Shown: piece after piece, positions 24,071 to 32,907 of the stretch
Numbering within the stretch: the first letter of the stretch is position 1
Layout: every line of letters starts with the position of its first letter
Assembly (NCBI GenBank): GCA_964628185.1
Contig: CAZVLQ010000004.1
Coordinates: forward strand, 41,738 to 105,737
Direction: 5' to 3'
DNA length: 64,000 nucleotides
Origin: CAZVLQ01 sp964628185
Lineage (GTDB): Bacteria; Pseudomonadota; Zetaproteobacteria; Mariprofundales; Mariprofundaceae
Translations under genes and position numbers: made by a program
Notes under the pieces: model-generated
Told to the model about the DNA's origin: nothing
Database searches by the model: none
Seen by the model: the letters and a program-made list of their open reading frames with translations, nothing else

Positions 24071-24469
24071 ATGTTACCTGACGATCTCACAGCCAGCAAG
24101 CTCGCAGCGCTCGCCCACCCGGTCCGGCTTGCTGTGATCCGTCAGCTGGTGAGGGCCGGTCCGGCAGGGTTGCCGGCGGGCAAGCTGGGCGAATCGCTAC
24201 ATATCGCCGCCAATGCCTTGACATTTCATCTGCAGAAACTGGTCCATGCCGGCCTGATTACCTCGCAACGCCAGGGACAGTTCATTGTCTATTCCGCTGT
24301 TTTCCCGGATTTGCTTGAACTGGCTGACAACCTCGTTGGGGCCTGCTGCGCCGACAGCGCCGAAAAGTGCGGTCCGGCATGTCCGTCAAGCGGGTGCGAA
24401 GCTGATGACACCGTGGTTGCAGATAGCGCTGACGATCCTGCCACCAAAGAAAAAGGAGTTCCAAACTGA
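24071..24469 (+). CDS. ArsR-family metalloregulator
   Basis: 132-residue repressor. The winged helix (LAHPVRLAVIRQL, then NALTFHLQKLVHAGLI) is typical of ArsR/SmtB proteins. A C-terminal cysteine cluster includes vicinal Cys92-Cys93 and Cys100, similar to the As(III) site of Acidithiobacillus-type ArsR, plus further cysteines (CGPACPSSGC). The tail after residue 110 is acidic and probably disordered. It heads a unit with a tiny hydrophobic reading frame and a rhodanese. A palindromic operator sits just upstream. Arsenite is the likely ligand, but no ars pump or reductase is present. Confidence 0.85.
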   Translation: MLPDDLTASKLAALAHPVRLAVIRQLVRAGPAGLPAGKLGESLHIAANALTFHLQKLVHAGLITSQRQGQFIVYSAVFPDLLELADNLVGACCADSAEKCGPACPSSGCEADDTVVADSADDPATKEKGVPN

Positions 24470-24483
24470 TTCCCGCCTCTTTT

Positions 24484-24561
24484 ATGCCGCATCTGCTGTT
24501 CGGATTGTTGTTGTGGGGATTGGATAAATACCTGCCGCAGCGCCCGGCCTTGGAAGGCTGA
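24484..24561 (+). CDS. 25-residue hydrophobic peptide coupled to rhodanese
   Basis: Short frame MPHLLFGLLLWGLDKYLPQ... ending in a TGA that shares its bases with the rhodanese ATG (TGATG). AAAAAGGAGTT lies upstream, spaced for an in-frame CTG or ATT about six codons before this ATG, so the peptide may be about 31 residues from a rare start. The hydrophobic stretch could be membrane-inserted. Overlap with the next start suggests real, coupled translation, but the size leaves doubt. Confidence 0.35.
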   Translation: MPHLLFGLLLWGLDKYLPQRPALEG

Positions 24562-24884
24562 TGATAAATAACATAGATGCTGAAACCCTGCGTGCCTGGC
24601 AACAGAATGGCCGCGACTTCATCCTGATTGATACCTTGCCGGCATCCATATTCAAAGTTGGTCATCTGCCGGGTGCGGTCAACATGGTGTCCGATGATAT
24701 CATGGAACAGGCGCCCAAGTGTTTTCCCGACCTTCACGCAACGATGGTAGTCTATTGCGCCAGCGCCGCCTGCCGACGCGCGGGCCTGTCCGCCGAACGG
24801 CTGGAGCGGTTGGGTTATACCCAAGTGTTCCATTTTGCCGGGGGGAAAAGAGACTGGGTGGCCGCCGGTCTGTCTCTGGAATAG
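24561..24884 (+). CDS. Single-domain rhodanese (sulfurtransferase)
   Basis: 107-residue rhodanese-like protein. The N-terminal LIDTLP and GHLPGAVN elements and the active-site loop CASAACRRAG (catalytic Cys first) are standard for YgaP/PspE-like rhodaneses that carry a persulfide. It is the last gene of the ArsR unit. A role in thiol or arsenic stress is suggested by context alone. A short GGAAGG ribosome site precedes the ATG within the upstream tiny frame. Confidence 0.85.
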   Translation: MINNIDAETLRAWQQNGRDFILIDTLPASIFKVGHLPGAVNMVSDDIMEQAPKCFPDLHATMVVYCASAACRRAGLSAERLERLGYTQVFHFAGGKRDWVAAGLSLE

Positions 24885-24923
24885 GAGACGCCGATACTCC
24901 TGAGTGATATGGGTGGTTTGGTG

Positions 24924-25256
24924 TTAATGCATGGCCGGTCTTGAGCCGAACAGAATGATTCCGGCGCCGATCAGGCAAACGAAAGCACCGAGCGTGTCCC
25001 ACCGATCCGGTATCTTTCCTTCGGCCAGCCAGAGCCAGATGAGCGAACTGACGATATACACGCCGCCGTATGCTGCATAAGCGCGACCGGCAAATGCGGC
25101 ATCCACCCGCGTCAACAGAAACGCAAACAGCGCGAGGCTCGCCATGCCGGGAAACAGCCACCAGACACTGCGGCCCAGTCTCAGCCAGGCCCAGAAAGCG
25201 AAACAGCCCGCGATTTCCGCCAGGGCCGCGCCTGCATAGATGACAATGGCATTCAT
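24924..25256 (-). CDS. YnfA/UPF0060 small membrane protein
   Basis: 110 residues, four transmembrane helices. UPF0060 hallmarks are visible: AEIAGCFAFWAWLR near the start, FAGRAYAAYGGVYI in the third helix and DRWDTLGAFVCLIGA near the end. The family resembles small multidrug resistance pumps; the substrate is not settled. It is convergent with the rhodanese gene and seven bases upstream of nothing metal-specific. It lies beside a toxin gene on the same strand. Confidence 0.88.
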   Translation of the reverse strand: MNAIVIYAGAALAEIAGCFAFWAWLRLGRSVWWLFPGMASLALFAFLLTRVDAAFAGRAYAAYGGVYIVSSLIWLWLAEGKIPDRWDTLGAFVCLIGAGIILFGSRPAMH

Positions 25257-25262
25257 GATTTA

Positions 25263-25649
25263 CTACCAGATACGCGAGACGCTATAAGCATCCATGGCTG
25301 TATCGCAGCCCAGGATTGTCAGGTTCTCAAGTTTGCTCTGGCAAACCAGCAAGCGGTCAAAAGGATCGCGGTGGTGCCATGGCAGCGATGCCACCGCCAT
25401 GGCATGGACGGGCTCAACATTCAGGATGCGCAAGTCATTGATCTGGATCTGTTCATTAATGGTTTGTTCGATTGGTTGTTTGAGAATCAGTTTTCCGATA
25501 CTGGTTTTGATGGCTATTTCCCAGATGCTGGCCGTACTGAGAAACAGTTCATTATCCACGTTCAGCAGCAGATCACGGGCTTTTGGACTCAGTCGTTCAT
25601 CCAGCGTTGCAGCCCAGATAAAGGTATGCGTGTCGAGCAACAGCCTCAT
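25263..25649 (-). CDS. PIN-domain toxin (VapC-like) of a Phd-VapC module
   Basis: 128-residue PIN ribonuclease. Acidic active-site residues are seen in LLDTHTFIW (first Asp), SIWEIAIKTSIGKL (Glu) and HHRDPFDRLLVCQ (Asp). This subfamily normally pairs with Phd/YefM-type antitoxins, as here. The ATG overlaps the antitoxin stop (ATGA). It probably cleaves tRNA or rRNA when free. It is homologous to the toxin at 48349. Confidence 0.9.
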   Translation of the reverse strand: MRLLLDTHTFIWAATLDERLSPKARDLLLNVDNELFLSTASIWEIAIKTSIGKLILKQPIEQTINEQIQINDLRILNVEPVHAMAVASLPWHHRDPFDRLLVCQSKLENLTILGCDTAMDAYSVSRIW

Positions 25650-25873
25650 GGCATGTAGGGTGTAAAATCATCGAGCGGTGCATCGAAATCATCAGCCATG
25701 ATCATTTTTCCCTTTGCTGTTCCCAGTTGGCGTTGAGGTTTTTGCCTGCCCAGCGATACCAACTTGGCGACGGGTTTGTTGTCTTTGGCGATAATGACAT
25801 CTTCACCGGCCATGACCTCCTGAATCAGTCTCGACAGATGGGTTTTCGCCTCATGGATATTAACCTGGTGCAT
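25646..25873 (-). CDS. Phd/YefM-type antitoxin
   Basis: 75 residues from the ATG at 25873, which has AGGAG upstream (the frame opens at 25894). The Phd N-terminal DNA-binding region (MHQVNIHEAKTHLSRLIQEV) and the conserved GEDVIIAKDNKPVAKLV are present. The C-terminal tail (ADDFDAPL) would block the PIN toxin. It represses its own promoter at 25896-25924. It is strongly similar to the antitoxin at 48116. Confidence 0.9.
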   Translation of the reverse strand: MHQVNIHEAKTHLSRLIQEVMAGEDVIIAKDNKPVAKLVSLGRQKPQRQLGTAKGKMIMADDFDAPLDDFTPYMP

Positions 25874-25895
25874 AGAAGGCTCCTGTGTAGCCAAT

Positions 25896-25924
25896 AACTT
25901 AGCTAATATAGTTAGTCATGTCAA
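25896..25924 (-). promoter_or_regulatory. Promoter/operator of the first Phd-VapC module
   Basis: Minus strand TTGACA (complement of 25919-25924), 17-base spacer, TAAGTT (25896-25901). A TTAGCTAA palindrome at 25899-25906 overlaps the -10 and a second inverted repeat CTAA-N5-TTAG lies at 25903-25915. The same 8-base palindrome occurs at the second module (48079-48086). The rest of the 26-kb intergenic gap up to dnaE shows no clear gene. Confidence 0.65.
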
Positions 25925-26132
25925 AACACAGGCACCTGTTTTTGGTATCGAACGATAGCAGAATGCGCCGATCAGCCCTTGGGAACATTGAGCATGATCA
26001 GCAATGCCCGCCCAGATGAGTGGAAGGCGAAATACAGCAGCAGGAAAATCAGCAACAGTGACAGGAATAATTGCCGGACTTGTTTTGATCACGATGCTTC
26101 CCCTGAGTCCCGCAGGCTTCTAGGCTTGGGGC

Positions 26133-29100
26133 ATGCAGTTTGCTCCCTTCGCCCATCTTCATGTGCACTCTGATTTTTCACTTTTGTCGGGTGCGATGTC
26201 CGTTCCGGCCATGCTGGACAAGGCGGCGGAATTACGCCAGCCGGCCATCGCCCTGACCGATCAAGGCAATCTTTTCGGTGCGGTGGAGTTTTACGGCGAA
26301 GCAATTCGGCGCGGCATCAAGCCGGTACTCGGTTGCGAGGTTTTCCTGTGTGAGGATCATAAGCAGCGGGTGAGTGCCGGGCCGCGCGGATCGAAGTATC
26401 CGCAACTGCTGCTGCTGGCGCGAAACAATCATGGCTGGCGCAACCTGATGCGGCTCGTTTCCATCAGCTATCTGGAGGGATTTTACTATAAACCGCGCGT
26501 GGACAAGGCCCTGCTGCGTGAATACGGGGAAGGTCTGATTGCGCTTTCCTCCGGCTGGAACGGTGAGGTTGAGCGTCATCTCAGGCGGGGAGATACGGAC
26601 TCGGGCAAAAGGACCGCGCTGGAATTCGCCGACATCTTTCCGGACAACAATTTTTTTCTTGAGTTGCAACGCCATGGCGTGGCCGGACAGGAAGCCCTGA
26701 ATGGTCAGTTGATTGAACTGGCGCATGAGACCGGCATTTCACTCGTAGCCACCAATAACGCACACTTTCTTGCGCGCGGGGATTTCCATGCCTTTGAAGC
26801 GATGCTGGCGCTCAGGGACGGGCGCATGCTGGCGGATGACGTCAGCGGGCATTTTACACCCGAGAATTACCTCAAGTCTTATGCGGAAATGTGCGAGATG
26901 TTCGAGGATGTGCCTGAAGCGCTGGAAAACAGCCTGCACATTGCCCAGCGCTGTAACGTGGATATGCAGTTCGGTAACTATCAGTTGCCGGATTTCAAGC
27001 CGCCGGAAGACATGGATCTGAAACTGTACATCCGCCAGTTGGCGAAAGACGGCCTTGATGCACGCTGGGGGATGATTGTAGCGGGGTCGCCCGGGGCCGG
27101 TCGCGATGACTATGAGGCACGGCTGGAATTTGAACTGGGCATCATCGAGCAGATGGGGTTTCCCGGCTATTTCCTGATTGTGGCGGATTTTATCCGCTGG
27201 GCCAGGGAGCAGGATATTCCGGTTGGCCCGGGTCGTGGATCGGGTGCGGGTTCGCTGGTTGCGTATTGTCTGCGCATCACCGACCTGGATCCGATTCGCT
27301 ACGGCCTGCTGTTCGAGCGCTTTCTCAATCCCGAGCGGATTTCAATGCCCGATTTCGACATTGATTTCTGCATGAGCCGGCGTGATGAAGTCATCCGTTA
27401 TGTGACCGGAAAATATGGGGCCGGCCATGTCGCCCAGATCATCACCTATGGTTCAATGAAGGCCAGGGCGGTCATACGCGATGTCGGGCGGGTGCTGGGG
27501 ATGGATCTCGCCAAGGTAAATACCATCGCCAAGCTGGTGCCGAATGATTTGAAAATGACGCTGGAAAAGGCGCTGGCCGCCGAGCCAAGGCTCAAGGCCA
27601 TGCTTGAGCAGGATCAGGAGGTGGCCCGCCTGTTTGAAATCGCCCGTCGTCTGGAGGGTCTGCACCGTCATGCCGGCAAGCATGCCGCGGGCGTGGTGAT
27701 CGGCCGTGATCCCCTGGTGGAAACCGCGCCTCTGTACAAGGAGCCGCGTGAAGAGGGCGCGGTGGTGCAGTGGGATATGAAATGTGTCGAGAAGGTCGGC
27801 CTGGTCAAATTCGATTTTCTGGGCCTGAAGACGCTGACCGTTCTGCACCTGGCCTGTCAACTGTTGCGGCGGCATGCAGTTGATGAGGCCGCGAAGCACT
27901 TTGATCTTACCCTGATTCCCCTTGATGATCCCGAGACCTTCGCCCTGTTGCAGCAGGGCCGCACCAGCGCCGTGTTTCAGCTTGAATCCTCCGGCATGCG
28001 CGACCTGATGTTGCGCCTGAAACCGGATTGTTTTGAGGATATTGTCGCGCTGGTCGCATTGTTCCGGCCCGGCCCGCTGCAATCCGGCATGGTGGACACC
28101 TTCATCGATTGCAAGCGGGGCAGAAAGGTCGAATATCCGCTGCCTCAGCTAGAGCCGATTCTCGCCGAGACCTATGGCGTAATCCTTTATCAGGAACAGG
28201 TGATGAAGATCGCGCAGGTTCTGGCGGGATATTCACTGGGCCAGGCGGATCTGTTGCGCCGGGCCATGGGTAAGAAAAAGGCCGGGGAAATGGCCAAGCA
28301 GCGCAAAATTTTTATGCAGGGCGCGCTCGGGAACAGGATTTCGGAGGCCAGGGCCGAGCACATTTTTGACCTGATGGAGAAATTCGCCGGTTACGGCTTT
28401 AATAAATCCCATTCAGCCGCCTATGCCCTGATTGCCTACCAGACCGCATACCTCAAGGCGCATTATCCGCAGGCATTCATGGCGGCCACGCTTTCCTGCG
28501 ATATGGGCAACAGTGACAAGATCGCCAGTCTGGTATCCGATTGCCGTGGTATGGACATTTCCATTCTCCCGCCGCATGTCAACGCTTCCGGCTGGGAATT
28601 TCTGCCGGAAGGGGAAAACGCTATTCGCTTCGGCCTGGGGGCCGTCAAGGGGATAGGTGAAGCTGCGGTACGGGAGATGATGCGCATCCGGGATAAGGGA
28701 GAGGCATTCACCTCTCTTGAAGATATGTGCATGCGCTTGCCCCCGCGCGCACTCAACAAGCGTATTCTTGAGGCCATGATCAAGGCAGGCGCCTTGAAGG
28801 GATTGATACCGCATGCCCGCGCGGCGCTTGCCGGCCTCGGTGAGACAATGGAGATTGCAGCCCGCAAGCGCCACGATATACAGGCCAGGCAATCGGCGCT
28901 GTTCGAGGGGGTGGATTCGGGTGCAGCCGACGACTGCTTTCCCGATGTGACACCATGGGGAGCAGGCGAGTGTCTTAGTCACGAACGCGAAGTGCTTGGA
29001 TTTTACCTGACAGGTCATCCCCTGGAAGAATATCTTGGGCGGGTGGAAGGGCTGACGAACGCCAACCTGGCGAACGTGAAACAACTTCCGGATGGCGCCA

Positions 29101-29660
29101 GGGCGGTGCTTGCCGTCGGTGTGAGCAGCGTGCGTACGCATCGGGGTGCCAGGGGGACGATGGCCTTTGTACAGGTCGAGGATTTGTGCTCTGGGGCGGA
29201 AATGGTTTGCTTTGCCGGATTGTATCGCGACGCAGCCGAATATCTCGACGGAGAAAAGGCCTTGCTGGCCGCCGTGCGCGTGGATCGCTCGCGTGACGAC
29301 ATATCGCTGATTGCGGAGGCTGTCGAGCCACTGGAATCCGTACTTCCCGCTCAGATTGACAGGGTTTGCATTTCGACCAGTGCCTTGGCATGGGATGGAA
29401 AGGCAATCACCGATTTTGAGGCGCTTGTCACGCAGAATCCGGGCCATGCCAGGGTCCGGTTCCTGCTTGATCTTGCGGACGGAAGTCAGGCCGTGCTTTC
29501 GTCCACCGCAACACTGTGCTGGAATAGGGAAGTGGAACATAGTCTTCGCGCCTGGTTCGGTGTGGATGCAGTGCGTCTCGTGTGCAGGACCTGGCAGCCC
29601 GAGAGCAAGGCCGGGAAGGGAAAGAAGAAGCGGGAAGAAAGGAGGCAGTATGCCGCGTAG
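26133..29660 (+). CDS. dnaE: DNA polymerase III alpha subunit
   Basis: 1175-residue replicative polymerase. The PHP domain opens with FAHLHVHSDFSLLSG. The catalytic aspartates lie in MPDFDIDFC within the Pol3 core, preceded by GPGRGSGAGSLVAY. Helix-hairpin-helix and OB-fold regions follow toward the C-terminus. The length matches the DnaE1 family. The last bases overlap accA, which starts eleven bases before this stop. Acts in the cytosol at the replication fork. Confidence 0.97.
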   Translation: MQFAPFAHLHVHSDFSLLSGAMSVPAMLDKAAELRQPAIALTDQGNLFGAVEFYGEAIRRGIKPVLGCEVFLCEDHKQRVSAGPRGSKYPQLLLLARNNHGWRNLMRLVSISYLEGFYYKPRVDKALLREYGEGLIALSSGWNGEVERHLRRGDTDSGKRTALEFADIFPDNNFFLELQRHGVAGQEALNGQLIELAHETGISLVATNNAHFLARGDFHAFEAMLALRDGRMLADDVSGHFTPENYLKSYAEMCEMFEDVPEALENSLHIAQRCNVDMQFGNYQLPDFKPPEDMDLKLYIRQLAKDGLDARWGMIVAGSPGAGRDDYEARLEFELGIIEQMGFPGYFLIVADFIRWAREQDIPVGPGRGSGAGSLVAYCLRITDLDPIRYGLLFERFLNPERISMPDFDIDFCMSRRDEVIRYVTGKYGAGHVAQIITYGSMKARAVIRDVGRVLGMDLAKVNTIAKLVPNDLKMTLEKALAAEPRLKAMLEQDQEVARLFEIARRLEGLHRHAGKHAAGVVIGRDPLVETAPLYKEPREEGAVVQWDMKCVEKVGLVKFDFLGLKTLTVLHLACQLLRRHAVDEAAKHFDLTLIPLDDPETFALLQQGRTSAVFQLESSGMRDLMLRLKPDCFEDIVALVALFRPGPLQSGMVDTFIDCKRGRKVEYPLPQLEPILAETYGVILYQEQVMKIAQVLAGYSLGQADLLRRAMGKKKAGEMAKQRKIFMQGALGNRISEARAEHIFDLMEKFAGYGFNKSHSAAYALIAYQTAYLKAHYPQAFMAATLSCDMGNSDKIASLVSDCRGMDISILPPHVNASGWEFLPEGENAIRFGLGAVKGIGEAAVREMMRIRDKGEAFTSLEDMCMRLPPRALNKRILEAMIKAGALKGLIPHARAALAGLGETMEIAARKRHDIQARQSALFEGVDSGAADDCFPDVTPWGAGECLSHEREVLGFYLTGHPLEEYLGRVEGLTNANLANVKQLPDGARAVLAVGVSSVRTHRGARGTMAFVQVEDLCSGAEMVCFAGLYRDAAEYLDGEKALLAAVRVDRSRDDISLIAEAVEPLESVLPAQIDRVCISTSALAWDGKAITDFEALVTQNPGHARVRFLLDLADGSQAVLSSTATLCWNREVEHSLRAWFGVDAVRLVCRTWQPESKAGKGKKKREERRQYAA

Positions 29661-30609
29661 TTACCTGGATTTTGAGCGGCCCATCGCGGAGCTGACCTCG
29701 AAGATCGAGGAGCTTTCGGGCATGGGCGAGGATGCCGGCGTTAATATTGCCGAGGAAGTGGAGAAGTTACGCGGCAAGCGCGACAAACTGATCAAACAGA
29801 TTTACTCCAAGGCGAGTCGCTGGCAACTTGCCCAGCTTGCGCGCCATCCGGACCGTCCTTATTTTCTGGATTATGTGCCCCTGCTTTTCGAGGATTTTCA
29901 GGAACTGCACGGCGACCGCACCTTTGCCGACGACGCCGCTATCGTGGGAGGTACCGCCAGTTTCAGGGGAAAACCGGTGATGGTAGTCGGTCACCAGAAG
30001 GGCCGGGACACCAAGGAAAAGATTCGCCGCAATTTCGGCATGCCGCGGCCGGAAGGCTATCGCAAGACATTGCGTCTGTTTCGCCTGGCCGAACGTTTCG
30101 CGATGCCGGTGATGACGTTTATCGATACGGCCGGAGCATGGCCGGGAGTGGATGCCGAAGAACGGGGACAAAGCGAGGCCATTGCCCGCAACCTGATGGA
30201 ATTGTCCACGCTCGGTGTACCGGTGATTTGCACGGTTATCGGTGAGGGCGGATCGGGCGGTGCGCTGGCCATAGGCGTGGGCGACCGCCTGTACATGCAG
30301 GAATTCACAACCTATTCGGTCATTTCTCCGGAAGGCTGCGCCGCTATTTTGTGGCACGACCGCAAGTATGCCGAACAGGCCGCCGAAGCGTTAAAGCTTA
30401 CCGCGCGTGATCTGGATGGAATGAACCTGATCGACGGCCTGATTCCCGAACCAATGGGCGGTGCGCATGAAAACCCGGAGCAGGCTGCCGCCTTGATGGC
30501 GGACGTGCTGGAGAAGGCGCTGACTGAACTGCTTGAGGTGCCGCTACCCGATTTGCTCGAACAGCGCCAGGCCCGCCTGCGGCGGCTGGGAAATTTCAGC
30601 GAGGCATGA
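29650..30609 (+). CDS. accA: Acetyl-CoA carboxylase carboxyltransferase alpha subunit
   Basis: 319 residues from the ATG at 29650 with GGAGG upstream; the frame continues far upstream inside dnaE but has no valid role. The start MPRSYLDFERPIAEL and the motifs HGDRTFADDAAIVGG, GRDTKEKIRRNFGM and GEGGSGGALAIGVGD are diagnostic. With AccD it transfers carboxyl from biotin to acetyl-CoA for fatty-acid synthesis. Overlap with dnaE indicates coupled translation, a common arrangement. Confidence 0.97.
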   Translation: MPRSYLDFERPIAELTSKIEELSGMGEDAGVNIAEEVEKLRGKRDKLIKQIYSKASRWQLAQLARHPDRPYFLDYVPLLFEDFQELHGDRTFADDAAIVGGTASFRGKPVMVVGHQKGRDTKEKIRRNFGMPRPEGYRKTLRLFRLAERFAMPVMTFIDTAGAWPGVDAEERGQSEAIARNLMELSTLGVPVICTVIGEGGSGGALAIGVGDRLYMQEFTTYSVISPEGCAAILWHDRKYAEQAAEALKLTARDLDGMNLIDGLIPEPMGGAHENPEQAAALMADVLEKALTELLEVPLPDLLEQRQARLRRLGNFSEA

Positions 30610-30698
30610 ACGCTTCAGCCGGAGTGTAGGGCCTGCGGTTCTTATCTTGTCGATCCCTTTACAGGTCCGTATGCTTCGCGACCCCGCGTATCGCGCAT

Positions 30699-30791
30699 GG
30701 AGAGGTACCGAAGCGGTCATAACGGCACCGACTCGAAATCGGTTGGGCGGGTAACACTGCCACGTGGGTTCGAATCCCACCCTCTCCGCCA
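30699..30791 (+). tRNA. tRNA-Ser (anticodon CGA), CCA encoded
   Basis: The acceptor stem GGAGAGG (30699-30705) pairs with CCTCTCC (30781-30787), then a G discriminator and CCA. The anticodon stem-loop ACCGA-CTCGAAA-TCGGT gives CGA at 30734-30736, reading UCG. A long variable arm (about 30744-30765) and the T-loop GGGTTCGAATCCC complete a class II serine tRNA. Confidence 0.95.
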
Positions 30792-31062
30792 TAAATAGCA
30801 GGCAGCCGTCAGTATACAGTTAACTGAGGACTGAGTGCTAAGGACTGAGAGAGGGTGGGTGAGAAGCCACGTACAGGGTTCGACAAAGCGGCGCAAGCCG
30901 GTTTGAACGGCCGACAGGCCGGCCCGCAGGGCGAGGGCGCAGCCCGAGTAATCCCACCCTCTCCGCCATAAATAGCAGGCAGCCGTCAGTATACAGTTAA
31001 CTGAGGACTGAGAGAGGGTGGGTGAGAAGCCACGTACAGGGTTCGACAAAGCGGCGCAAGCC
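30773..31062 (+). repeat. Direct duplication of tRNA-Ser 3' end and flanking sequence
   Basis: The last 19 bases of the tRNA (AATCCCACCCTCTCCGCCA, 30773-30791) recur at 30950-30968, offset 177. The next 45 bases after each copy are also the same, then the first copy has a 14-base internal insertion, and both continue with GAGAGGGTGGGTGAGAAG and GTACAGGGTTCGACAAAGC. No protein gene is visible here. It could be a leftover of site-specific integration at the tRNA or a slipped tandem duplication. Confidence 0.85.
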
Positions 31063-31078
31063 GGGTGGCTTGTTTTTT
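31058..31078 (+). terminator. Probable terminator downstream of the tRNA repeats
   Basis: AAGCC-GGGT-GGCTT hairpin (31058-31071) followed by GTTTTTT. The stem is only five pairs, but the U run is good. It abuts the convergent dgt gene. Confidence 0.55.
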
Positions 31079-32234
31079 AACTGTTTGCGTGGATATCAAA
31101 CAGGCGGCTGTATTCATCCAGGGCATAGCGGTCGGTCATGCCGGCAATGTAGTCGGCAATGACGCGGGCCTGCCGCGTTTTATCATCGGTCTGGCGTATT
31201 TTCTCCGAGGGACCGGGAGGAAGCATGGCCGAATTTTCCATGTAGGCTGAAAACAGATTCCGGATCACCTGCCCGGCCTTGGAGGCCATGCGCATGACGC
31301 GGTAGTGGTGATACATGTTTTCATACAGGTAGCGTTTGATTTCGGCGTTCATGCAGCGCACCCGGTGTGAAAATCCGACCAGAGGCTTTTCCGTGCCGCG
31401 CACATCGGCCAGCGAGCGGATGCCAGCCTCTTTCAGTCGTCTGCCGGTATCCTCGATCACATCCGTAATCAGAAAGTTAATCATCCGGCGGATGGTTTCG
31501 TTGACGGCGATCCGTTCAGGCATGTCCTTACATTGCGTAATCGCCTCTTCGTAGTGCATGCGAAACAAGGGTACGTTACACAGGCCTTCAATACTCAGGA
31601 TTCCCGCCCGGTAGCCATCGTCCACATCATGATTGTTGTAGGCGATTTCATCAGCCTGGTTACCGATCTGTGCTTCCAGCGTGGCCTGTTCCGAAAGATG
31701 ATATTCGGCCAGGTCGGCATTTTCCGGCATGTCATGCGGAGAAGAATGTTTAACGATGCCCTCGCGCATTTCATAGCTCAGGTTCAATCCGGGAAACGCG
31801 TTATAACGATGTTCAAGTTTTTCCACCACACGCAGAGACTGGCGGTTATGTTCAAAGCCGCCATATGGTTTCATCACGGCATTCAGCGCATCCTGACCGG
31901 AATGTCCGAACGGCGTATGACCAAGGTCATGCGCCAGCGCCACACCCTCGGCCAGGTCTTCATGCAGGCGCATGGACCGGCAAATCGAACGGGCAATCTG
32001 CGCCACCTCGATGGAATGGGTCAATCTGGTCCGGTAATGGTCGCCTTCATGATTGACGAAAACCTGGGTTTTATACTCCAGCCGCCGGAAGGCGGTGGAA
32101 TGGATAATGCGATCGCGATCCCGCTGAAAGATATTACGCGTGGATGCTTCCGTTTCCGGGTACCGGCGTCCTCGCGACAACCCGGACCGGCAGGCCCAGG
32201 GCGCCAGGATGGTCTCATACTCAGCGGGCGGCAT
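31077..32234 (-). CDS. dgt: Deoxyguanosine triphosphate triphosphohydrolase-like protein
   Basis: 385-residue HD-domain dNTPase that splits dGTP (or other dNTPs) to nucleoside and triphosphate. HD metal ligands appear in RLTHSIEVAQIAR and ALAHDLGHTPFGHSG, with a later Asp in GNQADEIAYNNHDVDD. The N-terminal RRYPE and FRRLEYKTQVF motifs mark the class 2 dNTPases. Its start overlaps the end of pyrF by 14 bases, so it is the last gene of the minus-strand run. Confidence 0.93.
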   Translation of the reverse strand: MPPAEYETILAPWACRSGLSRGRRYPETEASTRNIFQRDRDRIIHSTAFRRLEYKTQVFVNHEGDHYRTRLTHSIEVAQIARSICRSMRLHEDLAEGVALAHDLGHTPFGHSGQDALNAVMKPYGGFEHNRQSLRVVEKLEHRYNAFPGLNLSYEMREGIVKHSSPHDMPENADLAEYHLSEQATLEAQIGNQADEIAYNNHDVDDGYRAGILSIEGLCNVPLFRMHYEEAITQCKDMPERIAVNETIRRMINFLITDVIEDTGRRLKEAGIRSLADVRGTEKPLVGFSHRVRCMNAEIKRYLYENMYHHYRVMRMASKAGQVIRNLFSAYMENSAMLPPGPSEKIRQTDDKTRQARVIADYIAGMTDRYALDEYSRLFDIHANS

Positions 32235-32907
32235 CCACTCCCTCCATCATGGCCAGCGCTTCAAGGGCCACCGCGCGCGGATCGTGCGCCTGGATGATCG
32301 GGCGTCCCACGACGATGTAGTCGGCGCCCCGCCTGATGGCGGCGCCGGGGTCGGCCACGCGCTTCTGGTCATCCCGGCGGTCTTGAGCGCCCCAGCGAAT
32401 GCCGGGCGTGACGGTCAGAAAGTACGGACCGCAGGCTTTTTTGATTTCAATCACCTCATGGGCGCTGCACACCACCCCCGAAAGCCCCGCCTCGTGCGCC
32501 ATCACGGCCCTGCGTACGGCTTCCCTGCGCGCTTCTGCAGGGGGCATGGCATCACTGGTGAGCACGGTTACGGCAATCAGTTTCATGGCAGGATAGCCCG
32601 CGGCCGCCTGCGCGGCCGCCCGCATCATCTCGATGCCCCCGCAGGCGTGGATGTTGGTCATTTGAACGCCGAGATTTCCTGCGCTGCTGACGGCTTCGGC
32701 CACTGTATTTGGAATATCGTGAAATTTCAGATCCAGGAAGACCCGGTGAGTTTCCAGCAGTGTGCGCACCAGTGGCGGTCCCTCGGCGACAAACAGCCTC
32801 AGTCCAAGCTTGAACCAGCCCACGCTGTCGCCAAGGCTACGGTATATTTTCAGGCTTTGGGCCCGGTCAGGCATGTCCAGCGCCACCATTAACCGTTCGC
32901 GCATCAT
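32221..32907 (-). CDS. pyrF: Orotidine 5'-phosphate decarboxylase
   Basis: 228 residues, last step of UMP synthesis. The ATG at 32907 overlaps the lapB stop (TGATG); the frame extends upstream to 32961, but that part is inside lapB and not needed. The active-site block FLDLKFHDIPNTV (Lys/Asp) and the phosphate-binding end DYIVVGRPI are clear. GGAAGAGGA precedes the start. Confidence 0.95.
   Translation of the reverse strand: MMRERLMVALDMPDRAQSLKIYRSLGDSVGWFKLGLRLFVAEGPPLVRTLLETHRVFLDLKFHDIPNTVAEAVSSAGNLGVQMTNIHACGGIEMMRAAAQAAAGYPAMKLIAVTVLTSDAMPPAEARREAVRRAVMAHEAGLSGVVCSAHEVIEIKKACGPYFLTVTPGIRWGAQDRRDDQKRVADPGAAIRRGADYIVVGRPIIQAHDPRAVALEALAMMEGVDAAR

Noticed and set aside
25979..26090. Minus-strand hydrophobic stretch resembling a small FtsB-like membrane segment before dnaE
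   Set aside because: No ATG/GTG start or ribosome site in frame; a stop lies just upstream. Could be chance.
28413..29540. 375-codon minus-strand frame inside dnaE
   Set aside because: Antisense shadow of dnaE without motif or ribosome site.
30717..31049. 110-codon minus-strand frame over tRNA-Ser and its repeats
   Set aside because: Repeated text (YLWRRGWD twice) comes from the DNA repeat; overlaps the tRNA. Not a gene.
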